Source of the DNA: an uncultured Flavobacterium sp.
GTDB taxonomy: Bacteria > Bacteroidota > Bacteroidia > Flavobacteriales > Flavobacteriaceae
Reading direction: 5' to 3'
DNA: 64,000 nucleotides
NCBI GenBank assembly: GCA_943912855.1
Contig: CALTVC010000001.1
Span: forward strand, 310,001 to 374,000
This document shows positions 52,637 to 60,853 of this stretch, in pieces. Under the pieces are notes generated by a model, which ran no database searches, was not told the DNA's origin, and worked only from the letters and a program-made list of their open reading frames with translations. The translations under genes and the position numbers were made by a program. Numbering within the stretch: position 1 is the first letter of the stretch; each line of letters begins with the position of its first letter.

Positions 52637-53614
52637 TTAAAAGTCAGCGTCGAAACTGATCTTTTGAGCATCTGTATCTTTGTTCATAACGCCCGCTTTC
52701 TGGTATTCAGACACACGCTTCTCAAAGAAGTTGGTCTTACCCTGAAGCGAAATCATATCCATAAAATCAAACGGATTTGTACCATTGTACACCCTTTCGC
52801 AACCCAGTTCCACAAGAAGCCTATCAGTTACAAACTCCAGGTACTGCGTCATTAGTGCCGAGTTCATACCTATAAGACTCACCGGAAGCGACTCAGTAAT
52901 AAACTCACGTTCAATATCAAGCGCATCTACAATAATCTCTTTAATACGTGCTGCAGGCACCTTGTTTACAAGGTGATGATTATGCAGGTGCACCGCAAAA
53001 TCACAATGCACACCTTCGTCACGGCTAATAAGCTCATTAGAGAAAGTAAGTCCCGGCATAAGACCACGTTTCTTCAGCCAGAAAATAGAACAGAACGCAC
53101 CGGAAAAGAAGATACCCTCCACAGCCGCGAATGCTATTAGCCTTTCGGCAAAAGAGTCGCTTTCTATCCATTTAAGAGCCCAGTCGGCTTTTTTCTTAAT
53201 TGCAGGAAATACATCCAACGCATTAAACAACTGATCTTTTTCGGCATCATCCTTTACATAGGTATCTATAAGTAGCGAATAGGTTTCGCTATGGATGTTT
53301 TCCATCATAATCTGGAAACCATAGAAAAACTTAGCTTCTGCATACTGCACTTCGTTTACAAAGTTCTCTGCAAGGTTTTCGTTCACTATACCGTCAGACG
53401 CGGCAAAAAACGCAAGAATGTGTTTTATAAAATACTTTTCGTCCTCACTAAGCTTATTGTTCCAATCGTTAAGATCCTGGTGCAGGTCTATTTCTTCCGC
53501 GGTCCAGAAACTGGCTTCCATTTTTTTGTACCAATCCCAAATATCGTGGTGTTTAATCGGGAAAATCACAAAACGGTTTTTGTTTTCCTGTAAAATTGGC
53601 TCAGGTAAAGACAT
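52637..53614 (-). CDS. nrdB: ribonucleoside-diphosphate reductase beta subunit
   Basis: A 325-residue ferritin-fold subunit holding the diiron-tyrosyl radical cofactor. The iron-ligand segments are seen as WTAEEIDLHQDLNDW, NENLAENF, MENIHSETYSLLIDTY and SRDEGVHCDFAVHL. The C-terminal acidic tail (QKISFDADF) is the expected docking peptide for NrdA. The gene precedes nrdA on the same strand with an 88-bp gap. The 357-bp region upstream holds a perfect DnaA-box sequence. Confidence 0.96.
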   Translation of the reverse strand: MSLPEPILQENKNRFVIFPIKHHDIWDWYKKMEASFWTAEEIDLHQDLNDWNNKLSEDEKYFIKHILAFFAASDGIVNENLAENFVNEVQYAEAKFFYGFQIMMENIHSETYSLLIDTYVKDDAEKDQLFNALDVFPAIKKKADWALKWIESDSFAERLIAFAAVEGIFFSGAFCSIFWLKKRGLMPGLTFSNELISRDEGVHCDFAVHLHNHHLVNKVPAARIKEIIVDALDIEREFITESLPVSLIGMNSALMTQYLEFVTDRLLVELGCERVYNGTNPFDFMDMISLQGKTNFFEKRVSEYQKAGVMNKDTDAQKISFDADF

Positions 53615-53971
53615 AGTATTTTGACTTTTATTACTTTAAGAAAAATGATTTTTTAGCGGTCGCTGATTACAAAGGTTGGCAATTAGATTAGAAATTCCAA
53701 AAGGTAGTTATCCACAAAATTGGATAGTTTTTAACAACTAAAAAAAAGCATCAAAAAACACGCATTATACTGATTAATAACGAATTAAAAATCACAAAAT
53801 ATTTGCAAAAAAGTTGTTAAAACATTTGCTAATACAGCAATTTCACAGTATTCACCAACATCTAAAGCCACTCAAAAACAGATAGATTTTAATAAATACA
53901 TCAGTAAAACAAGGGGATTCACGATTAACTTAAGCCATTAAAAAACCAACCCGATTTTCAGAATAGTAAAA
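53615..53971. promoter_or_regulatory. AT-rich nrdBA control region with DnaA-box sequence
   Basis: A 357-bp non-coding stretch upstream of nrdB. TTATCCACA, a perfect 9-bp DnaA box, is at 53708-53716, about 94 bases upstream of the nrdB ATG. An 11-bp inverted repeat TTTTAACAACT / AGTTGTTAAAA flanks about 70 bases (53729-53739 and 53812-53822). CACAAAATATTTGC near 53793-53806 weakly resembles an NrdR box. No clear TAnnTTTG for nrdB was found. Confidence 0.5.
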
Positions 53972-54559
53972 CTACCTCCTTCTTTTAGGACCGTCCTTTT
54001 TAAGGTCTTCGGCTACTTTTTCAAGCTCGGTATACCAGTCGATACCGAAACGGCGTATTAAAGCTTCTTTTACGAATTTGTATACAGGCACTTCTAGCTC
54101 TTTACCCAAAGCACAGGCATCGGAACAAATATCCCAGCGGTCGTAATTTACCGCTGCAAATTCTGAATAATCTTTAACACGTATAGGATACAGGTGGCAA
54201 CTCACCGGTTTTTTCCAGCTTACCAGCCCCTGGTTGTAGGCTTGTTCAATACCGCAAAGCACGGTTTTGCCATCATAGATAACATAAGCACAATCCTTGT
54301 TATCTATAAGCGGAGTCTCAAGGTCACCATCAGTCCCCACCACCCAGGTACCTTGGGCTTCAATAGCTTCTATTCCTTCCTTACGCAGGAATGGTTTCAC
54401 TATAGGGTAAATTTCCTCAAGTATCTTGGTTTCCTCTTCATTTAATGGTGCACCCGCATCTCCATCTACACAGCACGCGCCATGACAGGCACTCAGGTTG
54501 CACACAAACTCCTTCTCCAGTATGTCTTCAGACACTATTGTTTTACCCAGTTGAAACAT
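53972..54559 (-). CDS. DUF3109 family cysteine-rich protein
   Basis: A 195-residue cytosolic protein with a dense set of cysteines (VCNLSACHGACCVDGDAG at about 19-36, then NKDCAYV, VLCGIEQ, PVSCHLYPI and DICSDACALG). The pattern matches DUF3109/YkgJ-like families, in which such cysteines are thought to hold zinc or an iron-sulphur cluster. Function unknown. A -7 box lies four bases upstream of the ATG. Confidence 0.88.
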   Translation of the reverse strand: MFQLGKTIVSEDILEKEFVCNLSACHGACCVDGDAGAPLNEEETKILEEIYPIVKPFLRKEGIEAIEAQGTWVVGTDGDLETPLIDNKDCAYVIYDGKTVLCGIEQAYNQGLVSWKKPVSCHLYPIRVKDYSEFAAVNYDRWDICSDACALGKELEVPVYKFVKEALIRRFGIDWYTELEKVAEDLKKDGPKRRR

Positions 54560-54563
54560 GGCG

Positions 54564-54571
54564 CAAAGGTA
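54564..54571 (-). promoter_or_regulatory. -7 box TACCTTTG for the DUF3109 gene, predicted leaderless
   Basis: Perfect TAnnTTTG on minus with four bases (CGCC) before the ATG at 54559. Confidence 0.6.
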
Positions 54572-54638
54572 GTATTTATTCCCGATATTTGTAAAGACCG
54601 AAACTCCATTAACCTACACCTTTTAACTCATGACTTAA

Positions 54639-54677
54639 AAGCCCAGAAACTCAGAAACTAAACGACTCAGAAACTTA
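54639..54677. repeat. CAGAAACT tandem repeat
   Basis: Units of CAGAAACT, CAGAAACTAAA and CAGAAACTTAAA, resembling the CTCAGTAGCTCAGAAACTG run before leuS at 2960-2998. Intergenic, between divergent genes. Confidence 0.6.
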
Positions 54678-54722
54678 AAATAAAAAAATCACAAAAACAT
54701 TGTAAATTGTGATATTAGACAG

Positions 54723-54730
54723 TACTTTTG
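54723..54730 (+). promoter_or_regulatory. putative marC promoter, -7 box TACTTTTG
   Basis: Perfect TAnnTTTG on plus, 24 bases before the ATG at 54755. Confidence 0.55.
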
Positions 54731-54754
54731 CACCCCGAAAAAACACACAACGTT

Positions 54755-55330
54755 ATGATTGTTAACTGGAAAGACGTTTTTACCGTAAGTATGGTATTAT
54801 TTGCGGTTATAGATATAGTAGGCAGCATTCCTATTATTGTAGACCTGCGTAGCAAAGTGGGACACATACAAAGTGAAAAGGCATCGATAGTAGCGCTTGT
54901 TATTATGGTAGCATTTCTTTTTGTGGGTGAAGAAATCCTGAAACTGATAGGTATTGATGCCAACTCATTCGCTGTAGCCGGTTCATTTGTACTCTTCTTC
55001 CTCGCCCTCGAAATGATACTCGGCATACGCTTATACAAAGAAGACAACCCCAGTACCGCCTCTATTGTACCCATTGCATTTCCGCTTATTGCAGGTGCAG
55101 GCACAATGACTACACTACTTTCATTACGTTCTCAATACGATAAAATAAACATAATCATAGCTATAGCCATTAACGTTATTGTAGTTTACACCGTACTTAA
55201 ACTTTCGTCAAAAATCGAAAAACTACTGGGCAACAACGGACTGGGTGTAATCCGTAAAGTATTCGGGGTGATATTGCTGGCAATAGCTGTTAAATTATTT
55301 GCCGGTAATGTTAAACAGTTGTTTGTTTAA
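54755..55330 (+). CDS. MarC family membrane protein
   Basis: A 191-residue integral membrane protein with six predicted helices in two related halves. It shows the family features VIDIVGSIPIIVDL at about 20-33, FLALEMILG and AFPLIAGAGTMTTLLSL (about 106-122), which is highly characteristic of MarC. Despite the historical name, MarC members are not clearly linked to antibiotic resistance and their substrate is unknown. The start at 55-kb side ATG (MIVNWKDVF) at 54755 is preferred over an in-frame upstream start overlapping the -7 box. Confidence 0.9.
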   Translation: MIVNWKDVFTVSMVLFAVIDIVGSIPIIVDLRSKVGHIQSEKASIVALVIMVAFLFVGEEILKLIGIDANSFAVAGSFVLFFLALEMILGIRLYKEDNPSTASIVPIAFPLIAGAGTMTTLLSLRSQYDKINIIIAIAINVIVVYTVLKLSSKIEKLLGNNGLGVIRKVFGVILLAIAVKLFAGNVKQLFV

Positions 55331-55394
55331 GTTAAATATTAGCTAACTTTACAACTTAAATCACCACTGAGTATTTAATACATACGGTTTTACT

Positions 55395-55592
55395 ATGAAA
55401 GTGTTCATTTACGTACTGATGGGTCTTACACTAGCCCTGACTGTTTTTAACCTAACACAGGTAGATTATAACAACGCTCTTGAAGGCAACAGTTTTATTG
55501 CATTGGTATGCTCATTACTGTCGCTATGCGCGTTATTTATATTATTGATATTCAACTCAGCAAAACAGCTGGACAATAAAATCCGAAAATAA
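55395..55592 (+). CDS. small two-helix membrane protein, unknown function
   Basis: A 65-residue protein with two hydrophobic segments (about 2-21 and 33-54) and a basic C-terminal tail (KQLDNKIRK). It starts 64 bases after the MarC gene and ends four bases before the next ATG, so it is probably co-transcribed with the FAD protein. No family recognised, but the layout of a hairpin membrane protein is clear. Confidence 0.7.
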   Translation: MKVFIYVLMGLTLALTVFNLTQVDYNNALEGNSFIALVCSLLSLCALFILLIFNSAKQLDNKIRK

Positions 55593-55596
55593 CATA

Positions 55597-56205
55597 ATGT
55601 TAGATGTTCTTATTATAGGCGGGGGCGTTTCAGGCGTTTCCTGCGCTCTTATTATTGGCTCTGCTTTAAAAAAGCCATTTACCGAAGGTAAAAAAGTAGC
55701 CATACTTACCCACCAGAAAGCCAGCGCCCTGCAAGACGGCCTGTATAACAACGCTTACGGCATAGCACCCGGCACTCTTGGAGCTGACTTGCTACGCACC
55801 AGTCTTGAACAACTGCAAACACTTTACCCTGAGGTAAAACAGCTACCAGACGAAAAGGTGATGAACATTAGTGGCAGTGTGGGTAATTTTACTGTTACTA
55901 CAAACAAGAACACCTATACTGCCAAAATAGTGGTTGTAGCCACAGGTTCTGCAGCCGGCGCTGCTATAGAAGGACTTGAGCAATACACTGAACCAAACAA
56001 AAAAACGCTTCCTGAAAAGAACCGTATACAATTACGTAATGACGACCACCTTGTGGCAGAAGGTCTCTATGTAGCCGGCACACTTGCAGGACAGCGCAGC
56101 CAGCTTGCTATTGCAGCGGGTAGTGGAGCATCTGTAGGTACAGATATTCTTAGCCTCTGGAACGATGGTAAGCCTACGCAACACCACGATAACAACAAGA
56201 AATAA
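55597..56205 (+). CDS. small FAD-dependent oxidoreductase-like protein
   Basis: A 202-residue protein with an N-terminal dinucleotide-binding motif (MLDVLIIGGGVSGVSCALI) and a second conserved FAD-family segment, AKIVVVATGSAAGA, then GLYVAGTLAGQRSQLAIAAGSG, which matches the end of thioredoxin-reductase-like proteins. There is no inserted NADPH-binding domain and no redox CxxC, so it is about two-thirds of the usual length. It could be a reduced flavoprotein or an FAD carrier rather than a full reductase. Last gene before a terminator. Confidence 0.82.
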   Translation: MLDVLIIGGGVSGVSCALIIGSALKKPFTEGKKVAILTHQKASALQDGLYNNAYGIAPGTLGADLLRTSLEQLQTLYPEVKQLPDEKVMNISGSVGNFTVTTNKNTYTAKIVVVATGSAAGAAIEGLEQYTEPNKKTLPEKNRIQLRNDDHLVAEGLYVAGTLAGQRSQLAIAAGSGASVGTDILSLWNDGKPTQHHDNNKK

Positions 56206-56238
56206 TTTCAGATTATAGATTTCAGATTTTAGACTGAA
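56205..56238. repeat. TTTCAGATTATAGATTTCAG dispersed repeat
   Basis: Fourth visible copy of the TTTCAGATT/TTTTAGA family, directly after the FAD protein stop codon. Confidence 0.6.
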
Positions 56239-56252
56239 TTATACTGACACAT

Positions 56253-56294
56253 AAATAACAAGCCCCGTAAGAAAATCTTACGGGGCTTGTTATT
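56253..56294. terminator. strong bidirectional terminator
   Basis: Perfect 20-bp stem (begins AAATAACAAGCCCCGTAAGA) with a three-base loop, between convergent FAD-protein and protease genes. Confidence 0.92.
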
Positions 56295-56319
56295 TAATTT
56301 ATGTAATGATGAATGTAAA

Positions 56320-57906
56320 CTATTTAGTCAATATCGATTTTATCATTGTATCGTGCTTAAGCACCATACCATAATAAGCATCTTCACCCACCAGTTGTTT
56401 TACAAACTCGGCAGCAAGGTATTCCTTAACCAGAACTTTTTGCTTATCAAGTTTAAAGATAAGTCCGCTACGGCCAAGATACGTATTGAATGCAGCTAAG
56501 TACAAATCGTCTTTGGTTACTTTGTCTTCAATTTGTTTTTGGTTTAAACCCGAAAACTCTTTACGGCCTTTATCTAATTGTTCAAACACGAAATAGCTAA
56601 CAACTCCGCTTTGCATTATCGTAGCAATAGCCTCATCGCCGTGCTTACCTTCCAGTGGTACAAATTTATCAGGGATGATTCCTCCACCACCATATACAAT
56701 GCGCCCTTTAAGGGTTTTGTATTTTAGGGTATCGGCTATTTTAATACTATCGGCCGCATAGAGTTCACCACTCTCAAAACGCTTTTCCAGGTCATTAAAA
56801 TACTCCTCACCACCATCAGCATAACTACGTTGTATACTACGACCGGAAGGTGTGTAATAACGCGCTACGGTAAGGCGTACGGCACTACCATCACCCAAAG
56901 GCATTTCACGCTGTACAAGCCCTTTACCAAACGAACGCCTGCCTACTATGGTACCCCTATCGTTATCCTGAAGCGCACCCGCAAGGATTTCGCTTGCCGA
57001 AGCACTGTTTTCATTTATAAGCACGTATACATTGCCTTTTTCAAAACTGCCGGTAGCTGTGGCTCGTGTAGTATCTACCCTGCCTTTTTTATTTTTTGTC
57101 TTTACAATGATTTGTCCTTTCGGAAGGAACTCGTCGGCTATTTCTACCGCCTGTTCCATATAGCCTCCACCATTATCACGCAGGTCTATAATTACCGAAT
57201 TGGCACCCTGTTTTTGCAGTTGGTCTAAAGCCGAACGAAACTCAGCCGCGGTGGTTTCGGCAAAGCGGTTTATTTTTATGTAGCCCGTAGCAGGCGCTAC
57301 CATTACCGATGCATCTACACTTTTTATAGCCACTACATCGCGGGTTACATCTACTTTAAACTTACGTTTCTCGCTTTTACGATATATGGTAAGTTTCACA
57401 CGGCTTCCCTCCTCGCCTTTCAGCTTGCGATACAGACTGTCGTTAGGGAGTTTCCTACCGTAAAGTTTAGAATTGTCAGCAAAGAGAATGCGGTCGCCCG
57501 CTTTTATACCAGCCTTTTCGCTTGGCCCTCCGGGTACGGGTTTTATTACCGCTACCGAATCTTTATACATATAAAAGTTTACACCAATGCCTACAAAGTC
57601 TCCTTTCATGCTCTGGCTAACCTGCTCCATCTCTTTCTTATCAATATACACACTGTGCGGATCGAGTTTCTCAAGAATACTGTTTACGGTAATGTCTACA
57701 ATACTATCGGTATTTACATTGTCTACGTATTCGCTTTCAATGAAATCTACCAGTTTATTCAGCTTGCCTTTACCCGATGTGTTACCTGTAATAAAACCAC
57801 CCGCCTTACCCCCCTGAGCAGGATAGTTAAGCAGACTACCCAATAAGAGTCCTATGGCTAATGTGGTAGCCAATACTATGGGGAGGTATACTTTTTTAAT
57901 TTTCAT
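56320..57906 (-). CDS. S41 family C-terminal processing peptidase (CtpA/Prc type)
   Basis: A 528-residue periplasmic serine protease with an N-terminal membrane anchor (about 7-28), a PDZ domain (about 95-170, with GVNFYMYKDSVAVI and GGPSEKAGIKAGDRI) and the S41 catalytic domain (about 200-375). The serine is in NENSASASEILAGAL and the lysine in RRSFGKGLVQ, the usual Ser-Lys dyad. The C-terminal extension of about 110 residues is typical of Bacteroidota members. Its start overlaps the dCMP deaminase stop by 11 bases, so the two are coupled. Confidence 0.93.
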   Translation of the reverse strand: MKIKKVYLPIVLATTLAIGLLLGSLLNYPAQGGKAGGFITGNTSGKGKLNKLVDFIESEYVDNVNTDSIVDITVNSILEKLDPHSVYIDKKEMEQVSQSMKGDFVGIGVNFYMYKDSVAVIKPVPGGPSEKAGIKAGDRILFADNSKLYGRKLPNDSLYRKLKGEEGSRVKLTIYRKSEKRKFKVDVTRDVVAIKSVDASVMVAPATGYIKINRFAETTAAEFRSALDQLQKQGANSVIIDLRDNGGGYMEQAVEIADEFLPKGQIIVKTKNKKGRVDTTRATATGSFEKGNVYVLINENSASASEILAGALQDNDRGTIVGRRSFGKGLVQREMPLGDGSAVRLTVARYYTPSGRSIQRSYADGGEEYFNDLEKRFESGELYAADSIKIADTLKYKTLKGRIVYGGGGIIPDKFVPLEGKHGDEAIATIMQSGVVSYFVFEQLDKGRKEFSGLNQKQIEDKVTKDDLYLAAFNTYLGRSGLIFKLDKQKVLVKEYLAAEFVKQLVGEDAYYGMVLKHDTMIKSILTK

Positions 57907-58342
57907 TTGAAATTATATCCGTTCCTGATACCTGCACTACTGTTACACCTGCCTTTTCCAGAAAATCTACCCCTGAACGGTCTTTGTACAACGTTTCGAA
58001 CACAACACGGGTAATACCTGCCTGGTGAATGAGTTTACTGCAATCTTTGCAGGGCGACATGGTTATGTATAATGTAGCGCCCTCACAGCTCTGGGTAGAG
58101 CGCGCCACCTTAAGTATGGCATTTGCTTCGGCGTGGAGTACATACCATTTTGTAGTGCCCTCGTTGTCTTCGCAGCAGTTTTCAAAGCCCGACGGGGTAC
58201 CGTTGTACCCATCAGATATTATCATTCTGTCTTTTACAATAATTGCACCAACCTTTTTTCGTTGGCAATATGAAAGTTGCCCCCATTCGCGCGCTATGCG
58301 CAGGTAGGCTTTGTCGTATTTACTGAGTTTTTCGTGTTCCAT
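57896..58342 (-). CDS. dCMP deaminase family protein (ComEB-like)
   Basis: A 148-residue zinc deaminase producing dUMP, or a related pyrimidine deaminase. The ATG at 58342 (MEHEKLSKYDKAYLR) gives the conserved N-terminus; five upstream residues in frame are not conserved-looking. The zinc site is HAE in WYVLHAEANAIL (about 67-78) and SPCKDCSKLI (about 97-106), with the dCMP-deaminase signature SDGYNGTPSGFENC. It overlaps the protease gene by 11 bases. Confidence 0.9.
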   Translation of the reverse strand: MEHEKLSKYDKAYLRIAREWGQLSYCQRKKVGAIIVKDRMIISDGYNGTPSGFENCCEDNEGTTKWYVLHAEANAILKVARSTQSCEGATLYITMSPCKDCSKLIHQAGITRVVFETLYKDRSGVDFLEKAGVTVVQVSGTDIISNEN

Positions 58343-58390
58343 ATACAAATCCCGCAAACAGCGGTGAAGGACAATAAAAGTACGTATAAA

Positions 58391-58978
58391 TTACCAAAAA
58401 CGGTTACCAATAATTATGGGCAAAGAAATCCCTGCCACAAATGCCGAAATGCCAAGTTGCCAGTCACGTCGGCTAACTTTAAACACATCGGTTACCAGTA
58501 GTGTAATGAGTATAACGGCTAAAACCGCTATAAGTTGTGCTATTTCTATACCCAGGGTAAATTCCAGTAGCGTTATAAATACACGTTGCTTTTGCCCGGC
58601 AATGATCATTTTAAAACCATGCGAAAAGCCCAGCCCATGTATCAATCCAAAAAACAACGCAGTTATGGCAGAAAAATTAAGCATACCCGATGCCGAACGG
58701 TTTTTGGTAAAGAAAATATTAGATACCGCCGTAGCGAAAATGGTTATCGGAATAAGGAATTCTACAGGGCCGGAATTTACGTCTACAAGTCCGTAAACTG
58801 ACAGCACCAGTGTCATGGTATGCCCTACCGTAAATAGCGTAGACAGTAGCAAAACCTGCCTCCAATCTTTAAACGTATATGGAAGCGCCAGCATGGCAAG
58901 AAACAATAGGTGATCAAACCCGTCTAGGCTCAGCACATGCTTAAACCCCAACAGGAAGTACAATTCGAAATCGCTCAT
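58391..58978 (-). CDS. HupE/UreJ family membrane protein
   Basis: A 195-residue integral membrane protein. The N-terminal GFKHVLSLDGFDHLLFLAML (about 11-30) is the HupE/UreJ signature, with the metal-binding-like histidines, and FFGLIHGLGFSHGFK occurs at about 109-123. Six helices are predicted. Family members are associated with nickel uptake, but no hydrogenase or urease gene is nearby, so the metal role is uncertain. Confidence 0.87.
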   Translation of the reverse strand: MSDFELYFLLGFKHVLSLDGFDHLLFLAMLALPYTFKDWRQVLLLSTLFTVGHTMTLVLSVYGLVDVNSGPVEFLIPITIFATAVSNIFFTKNRSASGMLNFSAITALFFGLIHGLGFSHGFKMIIAGQKQRVFITLLEFTLGIEIAQLIAVLAVILITLLVTDVFKVSRRDWQLGISAFVAGISLPIIIGNRFW

Positions 58979-59286
58979 TGTGGTGTGTTCATAAAATTGG
59001 TGTGGTAAACTTACGTGATTTTATCGACATTTCACGTTTGCAACACTTTCACGTTACTGAGAGTTCCGGCTCGTTTCTTAAAGTTTACCTAAGACAGGAA
59101 ACTCCCGTAGTGTTTGGAACGGTATTTGGGATTTATATTATAACCCTGAAGGGATAATTTTTAATAAAAAGTTTGCTTTATTACCAACAAAAGTACCGAA
59201 GGAGCTACTTATTTTAAAAAATGTTTTTATAAATTTAGGGGAACGCAAATTTTTAGAAGAAAGAAAAACGAATAAACACGAAGATT
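58979..59286. other. 308-bp non-coding region between divergent genes
   Basis: No gene seen. It holds a minus-strand TACTTTTG at 59188-59195 that could drive the HupE gene with a long leader, and a 9-bp direct repeat, TTTCACGTT, at 59030-59038 and 59047-59055. No clear -7 box for the TerB gene was found. Confidence 0.45.
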
Positions 59287-59718
59287 ATGTCGATATCAGA
59301 TCTATTTGACACGGGATTTAAGCAACGTAACCAGGGGCACTTTGCCTCTATAGTTAGAGTTGCCATGGAAAACGGCCACCTAAGCCAGGAAGAAAGAACA
59401 TTTATAGACAAGCTGGCCAAGAAGCTCGAAATTACAGAAGAAGATTATAAAGAGATACTTGCCAACCCTTATAAATATCCGGTAAACCCGCCACACCTTT
59501 ACGTGCAACGACTGGAAAGGCTCTATGACCTTAGCCGTATGGTATATGCCGACCACATTTTAGGGCCAAAACAAAAGGAGATACTTACACGATTTTCATT
59601 AGCACTGGGCTTTACCCCGGGCAACGTAAAGTATATCGTAGACAAGGCGCTTTCATTACTTGTTATGGGTGTAGACAGCGATACGTTTGTATACGAAATG
59701 CAACACATGAACAAATAA
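59287..59718 (+). CDS. TerB-like tellurite-resistance family protein
   Basis: A 143-residue all-helical protein of the TerB fold (about 15-135). Typical segments are MENGHLSQEERTFIDKLAKKL (acidic, possible metal-binding) and ADHILGPKQKEIL followed by LALGF. In Bacteroidota this single-domain form is common and not linked to a tellurite operon; no ter genes are nearby. Cytosolic. A terminator follows directly. Confidence 0.85.
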   Translation: MSISDLFDTGFKQRNQGHFASIVRVAMENGHLSQEERTFIDKLAKKLEITEEDYKEILANPYKYPVNPPHLYVQRLERLYDLSRMVYADHILGPKQKEILTRFSLALGFTPGNVKYIVDKALSLLVMGVDSDTFVYEMQHMNK

Positions 59719-59719
59719 C

Positions 59720-59751
59720 AAAAAAGCCTCCACTAAATGGAGGCTTTTTTT
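59720..59751. terminator. bidirectional terminator after the TerB-like gene
   Basis: Perfect 12-bp stem AAAAAGCCTCCA / TGGAGGCTTTTT with a CTAAA loop, between convergent genes. Confidence 0.9.
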
Positions 59752-59767
59752 ATGGGTTGTCTTACTA

Positions 59768-60157
59768 CTATTCGTGAGTTAGCTCTTTTAGTATTGCCGG
59801 TTTTGCTTCAAGCAAAGCCATGCTGTCTGCCTTAAAATAAGCCCTTAGCTTGCCATCTATAGATGTGTAAACTTGTTGCTTAGCTTCTTCCTTATTACCT
59901 TCTGCCGCTACACGGTTAAGCATTTTATATTTAGTCTCAAAAAGCCCCTGAAACATTTGTTTCTCATTATCTTTAAGAGCTATTACGCCATTTAGTGTTG
60001 CAACATTTTTCTTTGCGGCTGCGGCTATCGCACTCTCTGTAGTTGGTAAAGCAACAACAGTTGTAGCTGCTTTAGGAGTAACTTTTTTCTGTTGTGCATT
60101 AGCTGAGAAGCCAACACCAAGTGCAAGAAGGGCAGTAAGAGCAATTATTTTCTTCAT
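59768..60157 (-). CDS. small exported protein, unknown function
   Basis: A 129-residue protein with a clear signal peptide (MKKIIALTALLALGVGFSANAQ, cleaved after NAQ or SANA). The start at 60157 is chosen because it begins the signal; an upstream in-frame start adds 15 residues. The mature part is helical and charged (KDNEKQMFQGLFETKYKML, SIDGKLRAYFKADSMALLEAK), which fits a small periplasmic protein similar in style to its upstream neighbour. No family recognised. Confidence 0.75.
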   Translation of the reverse strand: MKKIIALTALLALGVGFSANAQQKKVTPKAATTVVALPTTESAIAAAAKKNVATLNGVIALKDNEKQMFQGLFETKYKMLNRVAAEGNKEEAKQQVYTSIDGKLRAYFKADSMALLEAKPAILKELTHE

Positions 60158-60236
60158 AATATCGCAGTTTTGTTTAGTGTTTAATATACCAAAACTACTC
60201 ATTTTGTGAGATTAAACAAAACTTTAACACTGTTTT

Positions 60237-60698
60237 TTAACGGCGTCTGCCTATTTGCTGCCTACGGTTAAAGTTTCCATTATCATGCTTTCTCTCTTCC
60301 TGAAGTTTTTCCAATTTAGCATATTGGTCTGTATTTAGCACTTTCTTCAATTCTCTTTTCATAGCTATACGCGCATCCAGCATACGGTTTTTAGCAGCAA
60401 GTCGTTCATCATCTGAGGGCTTAACACCTGCTTTACGTGCTTCAGTCCTTTGGTTAAAAGCCTCTTCTTTGTGGTTCTCGGCAGTAAGTAATAGCTTCTC
60501 TACCTCTTTTTGTTGTTTATCCGAAAGATCCAACTTAAGAGTAAGTTGTTTCGATTTTAATTCAGCACGCTGTTGTGGTGTAAGATGTTCTTTCTGCACC
60601 CTTTCATGCCTGTTGTGTGCAAAAGGTTTGTCTGCCGGAGTCTGGGCAACCATACTCATGCCCGCCATCATTGTCATTGCTAAAATCCACGTTTTCAT
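60237..60698 (-). CDS. Spy/CpxP-like periplasmic protein
   Basis: A 153-residue exported protein starting at 60698 (MKTWILAMTMMAGMSMVAQ signal). The mature part is a long charged helix bundle with HLTPQQRAELKSKQLTLKL, which carries the LTxxQ motif of the Spy/CpxP family, a second related LDLSDKQQKEVEKLLL, and a very basic end (RRQQIGRRR). Such proteins act as periplasmic chaperones or stress sensors. It is 79 bases upstream of the next small exported gene on the same strand. Confidence 0.82.
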   Translation of the reverse strand: MKTWILAMTMMAGMSMVAQTPADKPFAHNRHERVQKEHLTPQQRAELKSKQLTLKLDLSDKQQKEVEKLLLTAENHKEEAFNQRTEARKAGVKPSDDERLAAKNRMLDARIAMKRELKKVLNTDQYAKLEKLQEERKHDNGNFNRRQQIGRRR

Positions 60699-60788
60699 AA
60701 GTATTATAAATTTAAAGTTATACAAATAGGACTTCTGTTTTGTAAAAAGGTTTAATGATGGTTGAAGCTCTACTGTTTTTTAACATCT

Positions 60789-60823
60789 GATAAAAAACAA
60801 AAGACACCTTTTAGGGGTGTCTT
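60789..60823 (-). terminator. terminator after the stand-alone receiver gene
   Basis: Stem AAGACACC / GGTGTCTT with a T-rich tail on the minus strand, about 30 bases beyond the receiver stop. Confidence 0.8.
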
Positions 60824-60853
60824 CGGTAGTTTCTGTATTTAGTTTAGGGTAGT

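Noticed and set aside
58391..58978. Part of a hydrogenase or urease cluster
   Set aside because: The HupE/UreJ protein stands alone; no hydrogenase, urease or nickel accessory gene is in the window.
59287..59718. Tellurite-resistance operon
   Set aside because: Only a lone TerB-fold protein is present; no terC, terD or related genes are nearby.
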